Source: Colwellia sp. | Lineage (GTDB): Bacteria > Pseudomonadota > Gammaproteobacteria > Enterobacterales > Alteromonadaceae | Assembly (NCBI GenBank): GCA_026196955.1 | Contig: JAPHTO010000110.1 | Location: forward strand, 1 to 56,512 | Reading direction: 5' to 3' | DNA length: 56,512 nucleotides | In this document: one piece after another, positions 17,246 through 27,758 of the stretch | Numbering within the stretch: the stretch's first letter is position 1 | Layout of the letters: each line of letters starts with the position of its first letter | Notes under the pieces: generated by a model | What the model was told of the DNA's origin: nothing | The model's database searches: none | Seen by the model: only the letters and a program-made list of their open reading frames with translations | Program-made: the position numbers and the translations under genes

Positions 17246-18664
17246 CTACAAAGCGGTTGTTAAACTTAACACCGCTTCAGCAACTTCTGCTTGCACTTTA
17301 CCGTCTTTAGCGACTTTCTTTTGTTTTTTGACTAAACCGCGCGTTTTTGCCATGGCATTACTGCGTTTACCGGCAATAACATGATAAGTGCCATCAAACG
17401 TGGTGGCAGGTAACATTTCTATTGGCTTTATTGTTGCTGAAAATAATTGCAAGCTTTCGCTACCAAAAGGCGCTTGAGCTTCAAATTCGCCAATGACTAC
17501 CCATTTATTCACTTCATCGATGCCAAGATAAGAAATAAATTTATCATCTCCGGGAGCGTTATTTAAATCGAGTAAGTAACTGAGCTTTCTTTCGTTGTTG
17601 TTTGCATGGCCGACAATATAGAAGTAGCTAGGCTTATTGACTTTAACCAAAAGCTGAATAGTTTCTTGCGGGCGAAAGAGTAAATCACGTTGACCTTTAT
17701 TCGTGGTTAATTTTGCCGTAAAGGAGCTACCAACAATTTGGCCTGAATAGAGTAACCTTTCAAAATCAAGCTGCTTGGGTTGGTGATCAAACTGAGCCAC
17801 CGACGCTTTGTTAATACTCATTACTGCAGCGGTTATGATATTGCCTTGGTTATCTACTAGTTGGGCTTCAAGGTTGATATATTCACGGGTGGCTTGGTAT
17901 TTACCCTGTAAAATATAAGCAGCATCTTTACTGGCTAATACAGCATTAATCTGGCTGCTTAACTGAGTTTGTAAGGCACTGGCAAAAGGGGTGATTTCTG
18001 GAGATTCATAGGGAGTGAAAGGCTTAACTAAGACTTTGGCCTTGTTTAGTGTTTTATCGGTAATCAGGCGCTTGGTAAGCAGTAAAGCGGCCATAGGTAA
18101 GCCATTGGCAACCTGCTCTAGACTCAGCATTGCCTGATTAATATCGGTAGCGTTTATGGCTGGTGGACTAATGTTACTGCTGGGCTCAATAATACTCAGT
18201 ACGAGTGTTAGCTGCTGGGTTTCTTGAATAAGGGTTAACAACTTTGCAAGTGCTTGGTATTTAATTTGCGCAGCAGTAATATTTTTTGTTTTTTGCCATT
18301 GGCTATCAATAATCTTTTGTTTTTGTAAAATTGCAGCCTGATACATAGGGGCGCTTTTTTTACTGTCAATACTTGCATCACATTGAGTGACTTTATAAGC
18401 AGAAAAGCATTCTGTTTGCGCGCCTAAAATAGGTAAAGTTGAAGAGAGTTTACTCGTAAACCTGAACACATCTTCGTTGTTATTTGACTGTTGAGTTTGG
18501 GTTAAGCTTTCCACGTTAACATATAAATTTTGCTGTAAATCAGCAATAGCGTGTTGACGTGCTTCATGCTCATTTTTGTGTAAGGCCTGTCCATGAAAGC
18601 TTTGCCCGTGAGCAACGGTGATAAAACTAACGATCAAAATCAGTGAAATAATGGTCTTATTCAT
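17246..18664 (-). CDS. secreted DUF4384-type protein
   Basis: A 472-residue exported protein with a signal peptide (ISLILIVSFITVAHG, about residue 20). The first third resembles LPP20-like repeats with an HEARQHAIADLQQNLYV helix and a cysteine pair (AQTECFSAYKVTQCDA). From about residue 325 it has LLFRPQETIQLLVKVNKPSYFYIVG, a beta-rich DUF4384 signature. No catalytic residues are recognised. It lies 24 bp downstream of the YibQ-like deacetylase gene and is probably cotranscribed with it, so an envelope role is likely. Function unknown. Confidence 0.65.
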   Translation of the reverse strand: MNKTIISLILIVSFITVAHGQSFHGQALHKNEHEARQHAIADLQQNLYVNVESLTQTQQSNNNEDVFRFTSKLSSTLPILGAQTECFSAYKVTQCDASIDSKKSAPMYQAAILQKQKIIDSQWQKTKNITAAQIKYQALAKLLTLIQETQQLTLVLSIIEPSSNISPPAINATDINQAMLSLEQVANGLPMAALLLTKRLITDKTLNKAKVLVKPFTPYESPEITPFASALQTQLSSQINAVLASKDAAYILQGKYQATREYINLEAQLVDNQGNIITAAVMSINKASVAQFDHQPKQLDFERLLYSGQIVGSSFTAKLTTNKGQRDLLFRPQETIQLLVKVNKPSYFYIVGHANNNERKLSYLLDLNNAPGDDKFISYLGIDEVNKWVVIGEFEAQAPFGSESLQLFSATIKPIEMLPATTFDGTYHVIAGKRSNAMAKTRGLVKKQKKVAKDGKVQAEVAEAVLSLTTAL

Positions 18665-18688
18665 TTCATGTCCTTGCTAAGCAAGTTG

Positions 18689-19465
18689 CTAGTCACTAAT
18701 TGTCACCAACGTATGCTCGGCTGTTTGTGGCTTATATAATGTAGACAGTGGTACTAACTTTATATTATTTTCTGCCAAAGTAGGAATTAATTGCTGCAAA
18801 GCTGAGACTGTCTCTGGGTGAGGGTGAGCAATGGCAATGGCTACGTCTTGTTTTTGAGCATAGGCAATCAGTTGTTGGAACTGTTTGTTGATATAAGTTT
18901 GCGTCAGGTGATTATCTAAGAAGATATGCCGGCGCTTTACTGGTACGCCCAAGGTTTTAGCAATACTGCCCGCTTTTGAGTTTGGGCTAGTTTTGCTGTC
19001 TAAAAATAACAAATGATGCCGTTTTAAAAAGCTCATAGTCCAAGTCATTGAATCGTTTAGCTGAGTTAAGTGACTACCCATGTGGTTATTAATGCCAATC
19101 GCAAAAGGGATCTCAGCAAATGACGCATTTAAACTATCAATAATTTGTGCTTCATTCATTGTGCTGGTTAATGCCCCAGGACCTAACTTTTTACCGTTTT
19201 CTGCTTCCATGGGAATATGCAGCAAGACATCTTTTTGTTGTGCATTAGCTTGCAAGGCGAGTGTTTTACCATAAGGCGTATGGGGTAAAATTGAATAGGT
19301 TATAGCCCCGGGTAAAGTTAATGCTTGTTTGTCTGTATAACGATAGCCAATATCATCAATAACAATCGCAACCCTAGAAGGAGCAGCGTTAAGCGGGCTT
19401 ATATACAAAAGAGGGAAAAGTAAAAATACAATAAGAGTAAAAAATTTCGACACTGCTGAAATCAT
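18689..19465 (-). CDS. yibQ: divergent polysaccharide deacetylase (YibQ-like)
   Basis: A 258-residue exported protein of the divergent polysaccharide deacetylase family. A hydrophobic signal segment (VFLLFPLLYISPLNAAPS) precedes VAIVIDDIGY, the first strand with paired Asp residues, then LPGAITYSILPHTPYG, LLHIPMEAENG, NNHMGSHLT and FLDSKTSP with the metal-site-like His and Asp. Gene order GpmI-EnvC-YibQ is the same as in E. coli, which supports the assignment. Action on peptidoglycan or another envelope glycan is inferred from family and neighbours only. Confidence 0.87.
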   Translation of the reverse strand: MISAVSKFFTLIVFLLFPLLYISPLNAAPSRVAIVIDDIGYRYTDKQALTLPGAITYSILPHTPYGKTLALQANAQQKDVLLHIPMEAENGKKLGPGALTSTMNEAQIIDSLNASFAEIPFAIGINNHMGSHLTQLNDSMTWTMSFLKRHHLLFLDSKTSPNSKAGSIAKTLGVPVKRRHIFLDNHLTQTYINKQFQQLIAYAQKQDVAIAIAHPHPETVSALQQLIPTLAENNIKLVPLSTLYKPQTAEHTLVTISD

Positions 19466-19601
19466 TTAATTATTTTTATCATAAGTGGGGGATAATAAAA
19501 GCATAGCACTTATACTTAAGCCTCTTCAAGGAGAGAGTTGCCGTTGTCTTTAAAGGCGAGCTTTTTGAAAAATGAAGGTATTTACTCTTCTGCTAAGGGG
19601 A

Positions 19602-20771
19602 TTATCTACACCATAGTTTTGGATTGACCGCTTTACCTTGGTGGCGAATTTCAAAATATAACCCGGCTTGGTTTTGCCCACCACTTTGGCCAACTAGCGC
19701 AATAGGCTCACCTGTTTCTACTCTGTCTCCAACGGCTTTTAATAAGGTTTGGTTATGCGCGTATAAACTCATGTAACCATTACCATGGTCGATAACCGTT
19801 AATAAACCATAACCTTTTAACCAGTCTGAAAATAAAATTGTTCCGTTGTGAATGGTGCGTACTTGTCTGCCAATAGGGGCGCCCAGTAAAACGCCTTTCC
19901 ATTTCAAATATCCTTGTTTTCTACTGCCAAAGCTTCTTAGCATTCGACCCTTCACTGGCCACGAGAGTTTTCTTTTAAGTTTACTTAAGCCCGTTAAGTC
20001 TATCTCGGCACGGATAAGCGCTTCTAATTTTTGTAAGGCAGCGGTTAAGTTCGCTTCTTCAGCTTTTAGCTTGGCTAATTGTTGCTTACTAGACAACAGC
20101 TTTTTGTTCAGTGAAGTGATCGTTCTTGTGCGTTTGGCTTTATTATCTCTTAGTGTTAACTTTTGCTGGAGTTGCGATTTTTTAAGTACTTCAAGTTGCT
20201 CAACTTGCTCTTGGTGGGCTGATGTTACTTCTAATAATGTTGCTATTGTGGCTTGATAATTATCAATTTCTTGGATACGGGCTTTATTTAAATATTGATA
20301 ATAGCTAATCGTTCGCTGAATTTTTTCACTTTGCTCTTGGTTTAAGAGCAATTTTAGATAATCGTGCTGACCCGTGGTGTACGCAGAGCGAAGCTGCTGA
20401 GCGAGTAATCTTTCTTGCGCTTTTTTTTGCGCGGTAAGTTGTTGCTTTTCTTGGCCAAGTTTCGCTATTTTAACGTGAGTAGCTTCTAAGCTTTGCTCAG
20501 TATCGTTAATTGCTTTGGCTGTTTTAGCAATGGCTAAATCGTCTTGCTTTAATTGTTGTTCAAGTTGTGAGCGGGCTTTATTGGTATTAAAAATATTGGA
20601 TTCTTGTTGGGCGATAGCCTGCTGTACACCACTGAGCTTTTCACTATTCTGCGCCTTGTTTTTTTCGTTATCACTACCATTACTTGCTAGGCTAGCAAGC
20701 GGCACAAATAAGCAGCTTAGTAAAAGTAAGCTGCTTATTTTTTTGAAAAAAAGGTAGGACTGACACTGCAT
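19602..20771 (-). CDS. envC: murein hydrolase activator EnvC
   Basis: A 389-residue periplasmic protein that turns on the amidases AmiA and AmiB at the division septum. It has a signal peptide ending near ASLAS (residue 30), a long coiled coil from about residue 40 to 250 rich in Gln, Lys and Leu heptads, and a C-terminal LytM domain (GYGLLTVIDHGNGYMSLYAH, then GLYFEIRHQG). The usual HxH zinc motif is YFE-like, so the LytM domain is degenerate, as expected for EnvC, which activates but does not cut. It is slightly shorter than the E. coli protein (419). It follows gpmI in the same direction with a 49-bp gap. Confidence 0.92.
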   Translation of the reverse strand: MQCQSYLFFKKISSLLLLSCLFVPLASLASNGSDNEKNKAQNSEKLSGVQQAIAQQESNIFNTNKARSQLEQQLKQDDLAIAKTAKAINDTEQSLEATHVKIAKLGQEKQQLTAQKKAQERLLAQQLRSAYTTGQHDYLKLLLNQEQSEKIQRTISYYQYLNKARIQEIDNYQATIATLLEVTSAHQEQVEQLEVLKKSQLQQKLTLRDNKAKRTRTITSLNKKLLSSKQQLAKLKAEEANLTAALQKLEALIRAEIDLTGLSKLKRKLSWPVKGRMLRSFGSRKQGYLKWKGVLLGAPIGRQVRTIHNGTILFSDWLKGYGLLTVIDHGNGYMSLYAHNQTLLKAVGDRVETGEPIALVGQSGGQNQAGLYFEIRHQGKAVNPKLWCR

Positions 20772-20820
20772 CGGTAATTTATTATTGTTAATTTGGAATA
20801 ACCGCCTCCAGTTTGCCGTA

Positions 20821-22377
20821 TTAATCCAATTGCATCAATACCGAGCCAGTCATTTCTTCAGGCTGTTTCATTGCCATTAAATGTAAAAGTGTCGGTGAAA
20901 TATCACTTAAGGTGCCTGTTTCAGCCGGCGTTGCGTTTCTACCAACATAAATTAGCGGTACTGGCTCACAGGTATGGGCCGTGTGAGCTTGGCCTGAGGT
21001 TTCATCAAGCATTTGCTCAGCATTACCGTGATCAGCGGTTATTAAGCATTCACCACCCGTTTTTTGTAAGGCATCAACGACGCGCCCTATACAAGCATCG
21101 ACAGCTTCACAGGCTTTTACAGCAGCATTAAAATCACCCGTGTGACCAACCATGTCGCCATTAGGGTAGTTGCAGACGATAAAATCGTGCTCGCCACTTT
21201 CAATAGCGGCAACGAGATTATCAGTTAATAAGCTTGAGTTCATTTCTGGTTGCAGATCATAGGTAGCCACATTGGGAGATGGCACTAGAATACGTTGCTC
21301 ACCGTCAAAGGTATCTTCTTGTCCGCCACTAAAGAAAAAAGTAACGTGGGCATATTTTTCGGTTTCTGAAATGCGTAACTGGCTTTTATCATGTTTGGCA
21401 AGCCATTCACCCATGACATTATTTAGTGCTTGAGGAGCAAAGGCACAACTTGCGTCGATATCGGCAGCATATTGGGTGAGCATAACAAAATCACTAAGCA
21501 AAGGTGTTTTTTTACGGTTAAAACCGTCAAAATCTTTTTCAGTGAAACAGCGACTGAATTGGCGAGCACGATCGGCTCTGAAATTCATAAAGATTAAGGC
21601 ATCACCATCATTGACTTCAATTGCATTACCAGCTTGATTTAAGATAGCGCTAGCACTGACAAACTCGTCATTTTCATCGCGCTGATAAGCAGCTTCGAGT
21701 GCAGATACTGCGTCATTATATTGATACTGGCTTTGACCCGATACCATCAGGTCATAAGCCGCTTCAACGCGATCCCAACGTTGATCCCTGTCCATGGCAT
21801 AGTAACGGCCTATGATTGAAGCGACTTGACCATTACCATCAGGAAATAACTGGCTGAATTTTTCTTGGGCTTTTACAAGTGAGGCTTTCGCACTGCGTGG
21901 TGGTGTGTCACGACCATCTAAAAAGGCGTGCAAATATACTTTACTGGCGCCGCGTGCTTTGGCTAATTCGATCATGGCAAAGATATGATCTTCATGGCTA
22001 TGAACGCCACCAGGCGACATTAAGCCAAAGATATGTACGGCTTTATCTTGTGTTACGGCTTTATCAACGGCTTGACACAGAGCAGGATTTTGCGTGAATT
22101 CACCATCTTCAATCGCTTTGGTAATACGGGTAAAATCTTGATAAACCACACGACCAGCCCCTAAATTAACGTGGCCAACTTCTGAATTACCCATTTGACC
22201 GTCGGGTAAACCTACTGCCATACCTGAGGTTTGAATCAGCATATTTGGGTAGTCAGCTTTGAGTTTATCTAGCACAGGCGTGTTTGCTGTTTGTATGGCA
22301 TTAGCACTACTTTGTTCACGGTAGCCCCAACCATCCAATATAATTAAGACCATAGATTTTTTATTCGCATGTGCCAT
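20821..22377 (-). CDS. gpmI: 2,3-bisphosphoglycerate-independent phosphoglycerate mutase
   Basis: A 518-residue glycolytic enzyme interconverting 3- and 2-phosphoglycerate with two Mn ions. ILDGWGYRE near the N-terminus and QMGNSEVGH (catalytic Ser65) mark the phosphatase half; [20 protein letters not shown] and [10 protein letters not shown] bind substrate; [12 protein letters not shown] and [11 protein letters not shown] hold the remaining metal ligands. A longer frame starts 17 codons upstream, but the ATG at 22377 has AAAGG about 10 nt before it and gives the usual length (E. coli 514). It diverges from the YibN-GrxC-SecB-GpsA group exactly as in E. coli. Confidence 0.96.
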   Translation of the reverse strand: MAHANKKSMVLIILDGWGYREQSSANAIQTANTPVLDKLKADYPNMLIQTSGMAVGLPDGQMGNSEVGHVNLGAGRVVYQDFTRITKAIEDGEFTQNPALCQAVDKAVTQDKAVHIFGLMSPGGVHSHEDHIFAMIELAKARGASKVYLHAFLDGRDTPPRSAKASLVKAQEKFSQLFPDGNGQVASIIGRYYAMDRDQRWDRVEAAYDLMVSGQSQYQYNDAVSALEAAYQRDENDEFVSASAILNQAGNAIEVNDGDALIFMNFRADRARQFSRCFTEKDFDGFNRKKTPLLSDFVMLTQYAADIDASCAFAPQALNNVMGEWLAKHDKSQLRISETEKYAHVTFFFSGGQEDTFDGEQRILVPSPNVATYDLQPEMNSSLLTDNLVAAIESGEHDFIVCNYPNGDMVGHTGDFNAAVKACEAVDACIGRVVDALQKTGGECLITADHGNAEQMLDETSGQAHTAHTCEPVPLIYVGRNATPAETGTLSDISPTLLHLMAMKQPEEMTGSVLMQLD

Positions 22378-22635
22378 TACTGCTGTACCTTTAACTGTAT
22401 CTGAGAGAATTGCCGTTATTGTACACATAAGCGGTGGTTTATTTAAGCAAGAAATGATTCAACAACAGTTACAATACTCATGTTATCTTAAGATGCTGAA
22501 TTTAGTTGCCACCCGCATCCTGAAGTATCCTAGCTATAAACTCGCAATTCCAAGCAGCTTGGGTATAATGTGGCGTTTTTACTGTTAGCTAATATTAGTC
22601 TACAGCTTTACTGTGTATTTAAAGGGTCACCATTT

Positions 22636-23064
22636 ATGGAACAATTTATTACTTTTGCCAGCAATAATGGCATGTTGAGTGCGGTTTGGGTTGCCCTTGT
22701 CGTGATGATTATTGTGATAACGATTAAAATTCAAATGTCTCCGGTTAAGCAAATTAGCCCTCAAGATTTAACTTTTTTGATGAATAGAGAGCAAGGTGTT
22801 GCCCTTGATATTCGTAGTGAGAAAGATTTTAACACGAGTCATATTCTTGATGCGGTTAGCTTGTCGAATGAAAAAATTACTAAAAATGGTTTTACTAGCC
22901 TTGAAAAGTACAAAGAAAATCCCATCATAGTTGTATGTAGCGCAGGCATTAGTGCTGTTAAAGTGGCAAATGATTTACATAAAAAAGGTTTTGCCCGCGT
23001 GAGTGTTTTAAAAGGTGGCATGAGTGCCTGGTCTGGTGCCGGTTTGCCAGTGACCAAGAAGTAA
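22636..23064 (+). CDS. yibN: membrane-anchored rhodanese-domain protein (YibN)
   Basis: A 142-residue protein with one N-terminal membrane segment (about 15-31) and a rhodanese domain on the cytosolic side. ALDIRSEKDFNTSHI is the family entry motif and CSAGISA holds the active-site Cys near residue 101. Sulfur transfer is the family activity; the substrate is unknown. The frame is open upstream to a GTG at 22570, but the ATG at 22636 gives a length equal to E. coli YibN (143) and was chosen. It lies 16 bp before grxC in the conserved yibN-grxC-secB-gpsA order. Confidence 0.9.
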   Translation: MEQFITFASNNGMLSAVWVALVVMIIVITIKIQMSPVKQISPQDLTFLMNREQGVALDIRSEKDFNTSHILDAVSLSNEKITKNGFTSLEKYKENPIIVVCSAGISAVKVANDLHKKGFARVSVLKGGMSAWSGAGLPVTKK

Positions 23065-23080
23065 CATAAAAGGTAAACTA

Positions 23081-23356
23081 ATGGCTACAGTTGAAATATA
23101 CACCAAAGCATATTGTCCATATTGCATGAGAGCAAAAGGCTTGTTGGCAGAAAAATCGGCGAGCTTTCCAAACTTGACGGTAGAAGAGATCAAAATTGAT
23201 GGTGATATGGCCTTGCGAGAAGCTATGATTACCCGCAGTAATGGTAACTTTACGGTTCCGCAAATCTTTATCGATAATGAGCATGTTGGTGGCTGCGATC
23301 AATTAGTTTCACTTGAAATGCAAAATAATTTAGATACTTTGTTAGCAAAGGCATAA
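23081..23356 (+). CDS. grxC: glutaredoxin 3
   Basis: A 91-residue cytosolic dithiol glutaredoxin. AYCPYCMRAK gives the CPYC active site at 12-15, and VPQIFIDNEHVGGCDQL has the cis-Pro and glutathione-binding GG. It reduces mixed disulfides with glutathione. It sits between yibN and secB with short gaps, an arrangement shared with E. coli. Confidence 0.95.
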   Translation: MATVEIYTKAYCPYCMRAKGLLAEKSASFPNLTVEEIKIDGDMALREAMITRSNGNFTVPQIFIDNEHVGGCDQLVSLEMQNNLDTLLAKA

Positions 23357-23404
23357 CAAAGTATCAGACACATTCAAATTTAGAAAAATAAAATAGGAAT
23401 TCCC

Positions 23405-23908
23405 ATGAGTGATGAAAATCAAAACCAATTAGATGAAGCGGCAAAAACAGAGCCACAATTTGCTATTCAGCGTGTTTACACAAAAGATGTTTCATTTGAA
23501 ACACCTAATTCGCCAGCTATCTTTCAAAAAGAATGGAAGCCTGAAATTAAATTAGATTTAGATACTCGTTCTAATAAGTTAGGTGATGATACTTATGAAG
23601 TTGTGTTAGCGGTAACGGTAACGGCAACGGTTGAAGGTCAAACTGCCTTTTTAGCAGAAGTTCAACAAGCGGGTATTTTCACTATTGGTAACTTACCTGA
23701 AGCACAACTAGCCCATACTATTGGTGCATTTTGCCCAACCACTTTATTCCCATATGCCCGTGAAACTGTTGCTAGTTTAGTTAATCGTGGCTCTTTCCCG
23801 CAATTTAATTTATCACCAGTTAACTTTGAAGCGTTATTTGCCTCTTACGTTCAACAGCGTGCTGCTGAAGCAAAGGTTAATGCACCTGAAAGTTCTGAAA
23901 CGCACTAG
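23405..23908 (+). CDS. secB: protein-export chaperone SecB
   Basis: A 167-residue cytosolic chaperone that keeps preproteins unfolded and hands them to Sec[20 protein letters not shown] is the conserved first strand and [15 protein letters not shown] the conserved helix entry. The Glu/Asp/Gln-rich N-terminal tail and the C-terminal extension are normal. The ATG follows AGGAAT. The gene is part of the grxC-secB-gpsA group. Confidence 0.96.
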   Translation: MSDENQNQLDEAAKTEPQFAIQRVYTKDVSFETPNSPAIFQKEWKPEIKLDLDTRSNKLGDDTYEVVLAVTVTATVEGQTAFLAEVQQAGIFTIGNLPEAQLAHTIGAFCPTTLFPYARETVASLVNRGSFPQFNLSPVNFEALFASYVQQRAAEAKVNAPESSETH

Positions 23909-24071
23909 TTATTAGTGTTGAGGTAATTAGTACGAGTTTCGAAAAACCTTAGATAATTAGGTGTATTCGTTACTCGATACCTTCCTTGCTCGCCACTTGT
24001 GTTGTCTGCATTGGTCAATAATGTCACCCAGACATTGTTAAATAAAGAACTTGAGAATTGTGAGAAAATTT

Positions 24072-25076
24072 ATGACTGCTTCTGCTGATATTACTGTTTT
24101 AGGTGCTGGCTCTTACGGCACGGCACTGGCAATTTGTTTGGCTCGAAACGGTCATAAAACCCTGCTTTGGGGCCGTGATGCTAATCAAGTTGAAGACATG
24201 GTTAGTGCCCGAGAAAATGCAAAATATTTAGCGGGTTGTCCATTTCCAGATAGTTTAGAGCCTGTTAGTGACTTGGCAACTGCCGTGCAGGCAAGTGATA
24301 ATATTTTGGTGGTTGTGCCCAGTCATGCTTTTGGCGATATGCTTGAGCAAATCAAACCTTCTTTAAAAGAGAGTGCTAAGGTTGCTTGGGCAACGAAAGG
24401 GTTAGATCCACGATCTGGTGATTTATTGCAAAATGTCGCCCGAGATATTCTAGGAGATAACCTTGCTTTAGCGGTACTGTCAGGGCCTACTTTTGCCAAA
24501 GAGATGGCGGCGGGTTTACCTACAGCTATTTCGTTATCGTCTACCGATGAAAATTTCGCACATCAGCTTTCTAATTTACTTCACTGTGAAAAGTGCTTCC
24601 GTGTTTATCCCAATAAAGACTTTATTGGTGTGCAATTAGGTGGAGCCGTTAAAAATGTTATCGCCATTGGTGCGGGTATGGCTGATGGAATAGGTTTTGG
24701 TGCCAATGCACGCACTGCACTTATTACCCGTGGTTTAGCTGAAATGACACGCTTAGGTACAGCATTAAAAGCTGATCCTGCTACTTTTATGGGGATGGCG
24801 GGTTTAGGGGATTTAGTATTAACCTGTACTGATAATCAATCGCGAAATCGTCGTTTTGGTTTAGCCTTAGGGCAAGGTACTGATGTCGATCAAGCCATGG
24901 CTGACATAGGTCAAGTGGTTGAAGGCTATAGAAATACCAAAGAAGTACATATGTTAGCGCAACGAATGGGGGTTGAAATGCCTATCGTTGAGCAAGTATA
25001 TCAGGTGCTTTATCAAGGTAAGGCGGCAAAATTAGCTGCCGCGGATCTGCTCTCTCGCGATCAAAAACAAGAGTAA
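24072..25076 (+). CDS. gpsA: glycerol-3-phosphate dehydrogenase [NAD(P)+]
   Basis: A 334-residue cytosolic enzyme that reduces dihydroxyacetone phosphate to sn-glycerol 3-phosphate for phospholipid synthesis. [12 protein letters not shown] is the dinucleotide-binding GxGxx[17 protein letters not shown] and [16 protein letters not shown] contain the catalytic Lys residues, and [19 protein letters not shown] is the substrate loop. A longer frame begins at a TTG at 24051; I use the ATG at 24072, which has a GAGAA ribosome site. It follows secB as in E. coli and runs convergently to trmL. Confidence 0.96.
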   Translation: MTASADITVLGAGSYGTALAICLARNGHKTLLWGRDANQVEDMVSARENAKYLAGCPFPDSLEPVSDLATAVQASDNILVVVPSHAFGDMLEQIKPSLKESAKVAWATKGLDPRSGDLLQNVARDILGDNLALAVLSGPTFAKEMAAGLPTAISLSSTDENFAHQLSNLLHCEKCFRVYPNKDFIGVQLGGAVKNVIAIGAGMADGIGFGANARTALITRGLAEMTRLGTALKADPATFMGMAGLGDLVLTCTDNQSRNRRFGLALGQGTDVDQAMADIGQVVEGYRNTKEVHMLAQRMGVEMPIVEQVYQVLYQGKAAKLAAADLLSRDQKQE

Positions 25077-25113
25077 TGCCAATCGGACTAATTCATCGAT
25101 CACTTAGCGAGAA

Positions 25114-25578
25114 TTAAACGGCGTTCACAAAGCCTAATTGTCGCCATGCGTCGTATACAATCACGGCAGTAGCATTAGATAAATTCATACTGCGACTTTC
25201 TTTTAGCATAGGAATGCGAATTTTATCTTCATCAGGGATCTGCACGCGTACATCTTCAGGTAGTCCCGCAGTTTCAGAGCCAAACAATAAATAATCGCCT
25301 TGAGTAAAGGTAACATCACCATAAAAATTATTCGTTTTGGTGGTGATGGCGAGAATACGTTTAGGCTGCTCATTGGCTTTAAAGGCGTTAAAATCTTTAT
25401 GACGTTTTATTGCCGCAAACTCATGGTAATCAAGCCCAGCTCTACGCAGTTTTTTATCATCTAAATCAAAACCTAAAGGCTCTATTAGGTGTAATCGAAA
25501 ACCAGAATTGGCACATAAACGGATAATATTGCCTGTGTTGGGCGGAATTTGTGGCTGAAATAGGACAACGTCTAACAT
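25114..25578 (-). CDS. trmL: tRNA (cytidine(34)-2'-O)-methyltransferase TrmL
   Basis: A 154-residue SPOUT-class methyltransferase that modifies the wobble base of tRNA-Leu isoacceptors. [29 protein letters not shown] is the N-terminal signature (shown in part: NTGNIIRL), [10 protein letters not shown] and [14 protein letters not shown] form the knotted AdoMet pocket. The length equals the family norm. It is convergent with gpsA. Confidence 0.94.
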   Translation of the reverse strand: MLDVVLFQPQIPPNTGNIIRLCANSGFRLHLIEPLGFDLDDKKLRRAGLDYHEFAAIKRHKDFNAFKANEQPKRILAITTKTNNFYGDVTFTQGDYLLFGSETAGLPEDVRVQIPDEDKIRIPMLKESRSMNLSNATAVIVYDAWRQLGFVNAV

Positions 25579-25678
25579 AATGATTTAATAACTCTAAATT
25601 GATTGATAGCAAGCATTGGTATAAAGATAACAATTCTTGCTATTATAGCGACTATATTTACGTAAAGCCTGCTTTTTC

Positions 25679-26617
25679 ATGTCAGAAAATACACCCAACT
25701 CAACAAAGACATCCACTGAAAGTGAAGATTACGCCTACTGGGTACGTTTAGCGGCCATTAGCTCGTCTTCAGTGGCTTTGCTACTCGTTGTCATTAAGTT
25801 TTATGCCTGGTTGGTAAGTGATTCCAGCGCTATGCTTGCCTCCACAACAGATTCAATTCTCGACCTTTTTGCCTCGGTAATGAATATCATTATTTTGCGT
25901 TTTGCCTTAGCGCCGGCTGATGAAGAGCATAAATTTGGCCATGGTAAAGCAGAAAGTCTAGCGGGATTAATACAGGCAGCATTTGTCTTAGGCTCTGCTA
26001 TTTTGCTGATTTTTAACGGCGTGGAACGTGTTATCAATCCCCGTGTTATTGTGCATAGCAATATTGCTATTTGGGTAACTGTCGCTGCGATTGTGCTAAC
26101 ACTTGCCTTGGTGTTTTTTCAACGTTTTGTCATTAAAAGAACAGGCTCTGTGGTAATCAGTGCCGATGCCTTACATTATCAGTCAGACTTGCTGATGAAC
26201 TTTGGTGTTTTGCTTGCCATTGTTTTAAGTCAGGGTGTTTGGTTGCAAGCTGATGGAGTATTTACTATTGCCGTTGCTCTGTATTTGCTGTCAGGAGCAG
26301 GACAAATAGTTTACCAAAGTGTCTATCAGTTGATGGACCATGAAATTAGTGATGAAGAATTAGCTAAAATAAAAGTGATTATTTTATCCCATGAACATGC
26401 ACTAGGTATGCATGAGTTACGTACTAGGCAATCAGGTGCGCAGCGCTTTATTCAGTTTCATTTAGAGCTTGACGATAATTTATCTCTTTTAGAAGCTCAT
26501 AGCATTGGCGATGAAATTGAAGCAGAAATATGTGAAGCCCTTGCGCCTTGTGAGGTGTTTATTCATCATGACCCAAGCTCTGTGGTACCAAAAGAGTTAA
26601 GGGCGCAGCAACCTTAG
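25679..26617 (+). CDS. fieF: cation-efflux (CDF) transporter, FieF type
   Basis: A 312-residue inner-membrane antiporter exporting Fe(II) or Zn(II). About six membrane helices lie between residues 20 and 220. STTDSILDLFAS and ALHYQSDLLMN carry the paired Asp and His-Asp metal site A, and HKFGHGKAESLAG lies in the loop between. The C-terminal cytosolic domain has the QFHLELDDNLSLLEAH and VFIHHDP metal-binding residues. A short Ser/Thr-rich N-terminus precedes the first helix. It is a monocistronic gene with its own promoter region (98 bp from trmL). Confidence 0.9.
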   Translation: MSENTPNSTKTSTESEDYAYWVRLAAISSSSVALLLVVIKFYAWLVSDSSAMLASTTDSILDLFASVMNIIILRFALAPADEEHKFGHGKAESLAGLIQAAFVLGSAILLIFNGVERVINPRVIVHSNIAIWVTVAAIVLTLALVFFQRFVIKRTGSVVISADALHYQSDLLMNFGVLLAIVLSQGVWLQADGVFTIAVALYLLSGAGQIVYQSVYQLMDHEISDEELAKIKVIILSHEHALGMHELRTRQSGAQRFIQFHLELDDNLSLLEAHSIGDEIEAEICEALAPCEVFIHHDPSSVVPKELRAQQP

Positions 26618-26663
26618 GTAAATACCTTGGTTGCTGGCCTTTATCATGGGTTATTAACGAGCT

Positions 26664-27758
26664 TTAGTCTGCCTGCGCTAAGTTTGTCGAAGAGTGTTGC
26701 TCAAACCAATTTATGACAGCCGTTAAGGCTTGATTTCGATAAATATCACGTTCAAAAAACAACTCATGATAAGCACCTGCAATGACTGTCGGTTTTCCAT
26801 CCGGGCACGATTGAGGATGCAATGAATGCAACTGTTGGCAAAAGTCGTTTTGTGCTTGGTTGCTGACAATTTTGTCATCACCAGCTTGTAAAACTAGCGT
26901 TGGTGTAGAAATGCTATCAATATTAGCAAAGAGTTTTTCTAAGGCGGCTAATGATTCGGTAAGCCATTTAGTTGTTACGCCACCTAACTGAATGGCTGGC
27001 GTGTTTTGATATAGCTCAGTAAATATTTGATAACGTACCGCTGAGTGCATTAATGGATTGTTAGCAAAGCCTGTATGGGCGAAGTCTTTATGGCCGATAA
27101 AATACCAAGGTGAGTCATCAAGCCATTGATTAAGTTGTGCAGTGGTTTTGATGACTGATTGGGCAATAAACTCTGGAACGCCACCACCATTAAAACCGAG
27201 CATGGGCGAAGACAATACCGCGGCTTGAATGCTATCAGGAAAGTCTTGTAAGTATCTTGCGGCGATAGCGCCGCCCATTGAGTGGGCGAGTATGTAAGGC
27301 TTACGTTGGCAATGTTGACTCACTATGTTTTCGATAAAATAAGCGAGATCATCAACATAATATTGGAAGTCTTCCACATAACCCTTATGAGGATTGTTCA
27401 ATGCGCGCTCTGATAAGCCCTGACCTCGGTGGTCGATAAGAAAAACACTGTAACCTCGCGCAAATAAATCAAAGCTTAATTCTTGATATTTTAAGTAGCT
27501 TTCGCTTCGGCCAGAAACAATAACGAGGCATTTATTTTCTTGACTAGGCGCCGCTTCCTTTTGGATGAAAGTTGCATAGTTTATGCGAGTGTTATTGACG
27601 CCAGTAAATGATGAGAAGCTACCTTGCTGCCAAAAAGTATTGATTTTACCCGTGTAATCCTTGGCAAGTTGCTTTTCGGTGGTGAAGTCATCAGCAATAG
27701 TCATAAAACCTACTAAAGTCAGTGTTAGGGTGAGAAGTAATTTACTCGGTAGCAGCAT
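26664..27758 (-). CDS. exported alpha/beta-hydrolase, lysophospholipase/monoacylglycerol lipase type
   Basis: A 364-residue protein of the PldB-like hydrolase group. An N-terminal hydrophobic signal (LLLTLTLTLVGFMTIA) suggests export. LIDHRGQGLSERA is the family motif after strand 4, ILAHSMGGAIAARY holds the nucleophile Ser, LQAGDDKIVSNQAQNDF the acid, and GAYHELFFERD the His. Its start overlaps the end of ubiK by 17 bp, so the two are probably translated together. It would cut lysophospholipids or monoglycerides in the envelope. E. coli PldB lacks a signal, so I do not assign the symbol. Confidence 0.82.
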   Translation of the reverse strand: MLLPSKLLLTLTLTLVGFMTIADDFTTEKQLAKDYTGKINTFWQQGSFSSFTGVNNTRINYATFIQKEAAPSQENKCLVIVSGRSESYLKYQELSFDLFARGYSVFLIDHRGQGLSERALNNPHKGYVEDFQYYVDDLAYFIENIVSQHCQRKPYILAHSMGGAIAARYLQDFPDSIQAAVLSSPMLGFNGGGVPEFIAQSVIKTTAQLNQWLDDSPWYFIGHKDFAHTGFANNPLMHSAVRYQIFTELYQNTPAIQLGGVTTKWLTESLAALEKLFANIDSISTPTLVLQAGDDKIVSNQAQNDFCQQLHSLHPQSCPDGKPTVIAGAYHELFFERDIYRNQALTAVINWFEQHSSTNLAQAD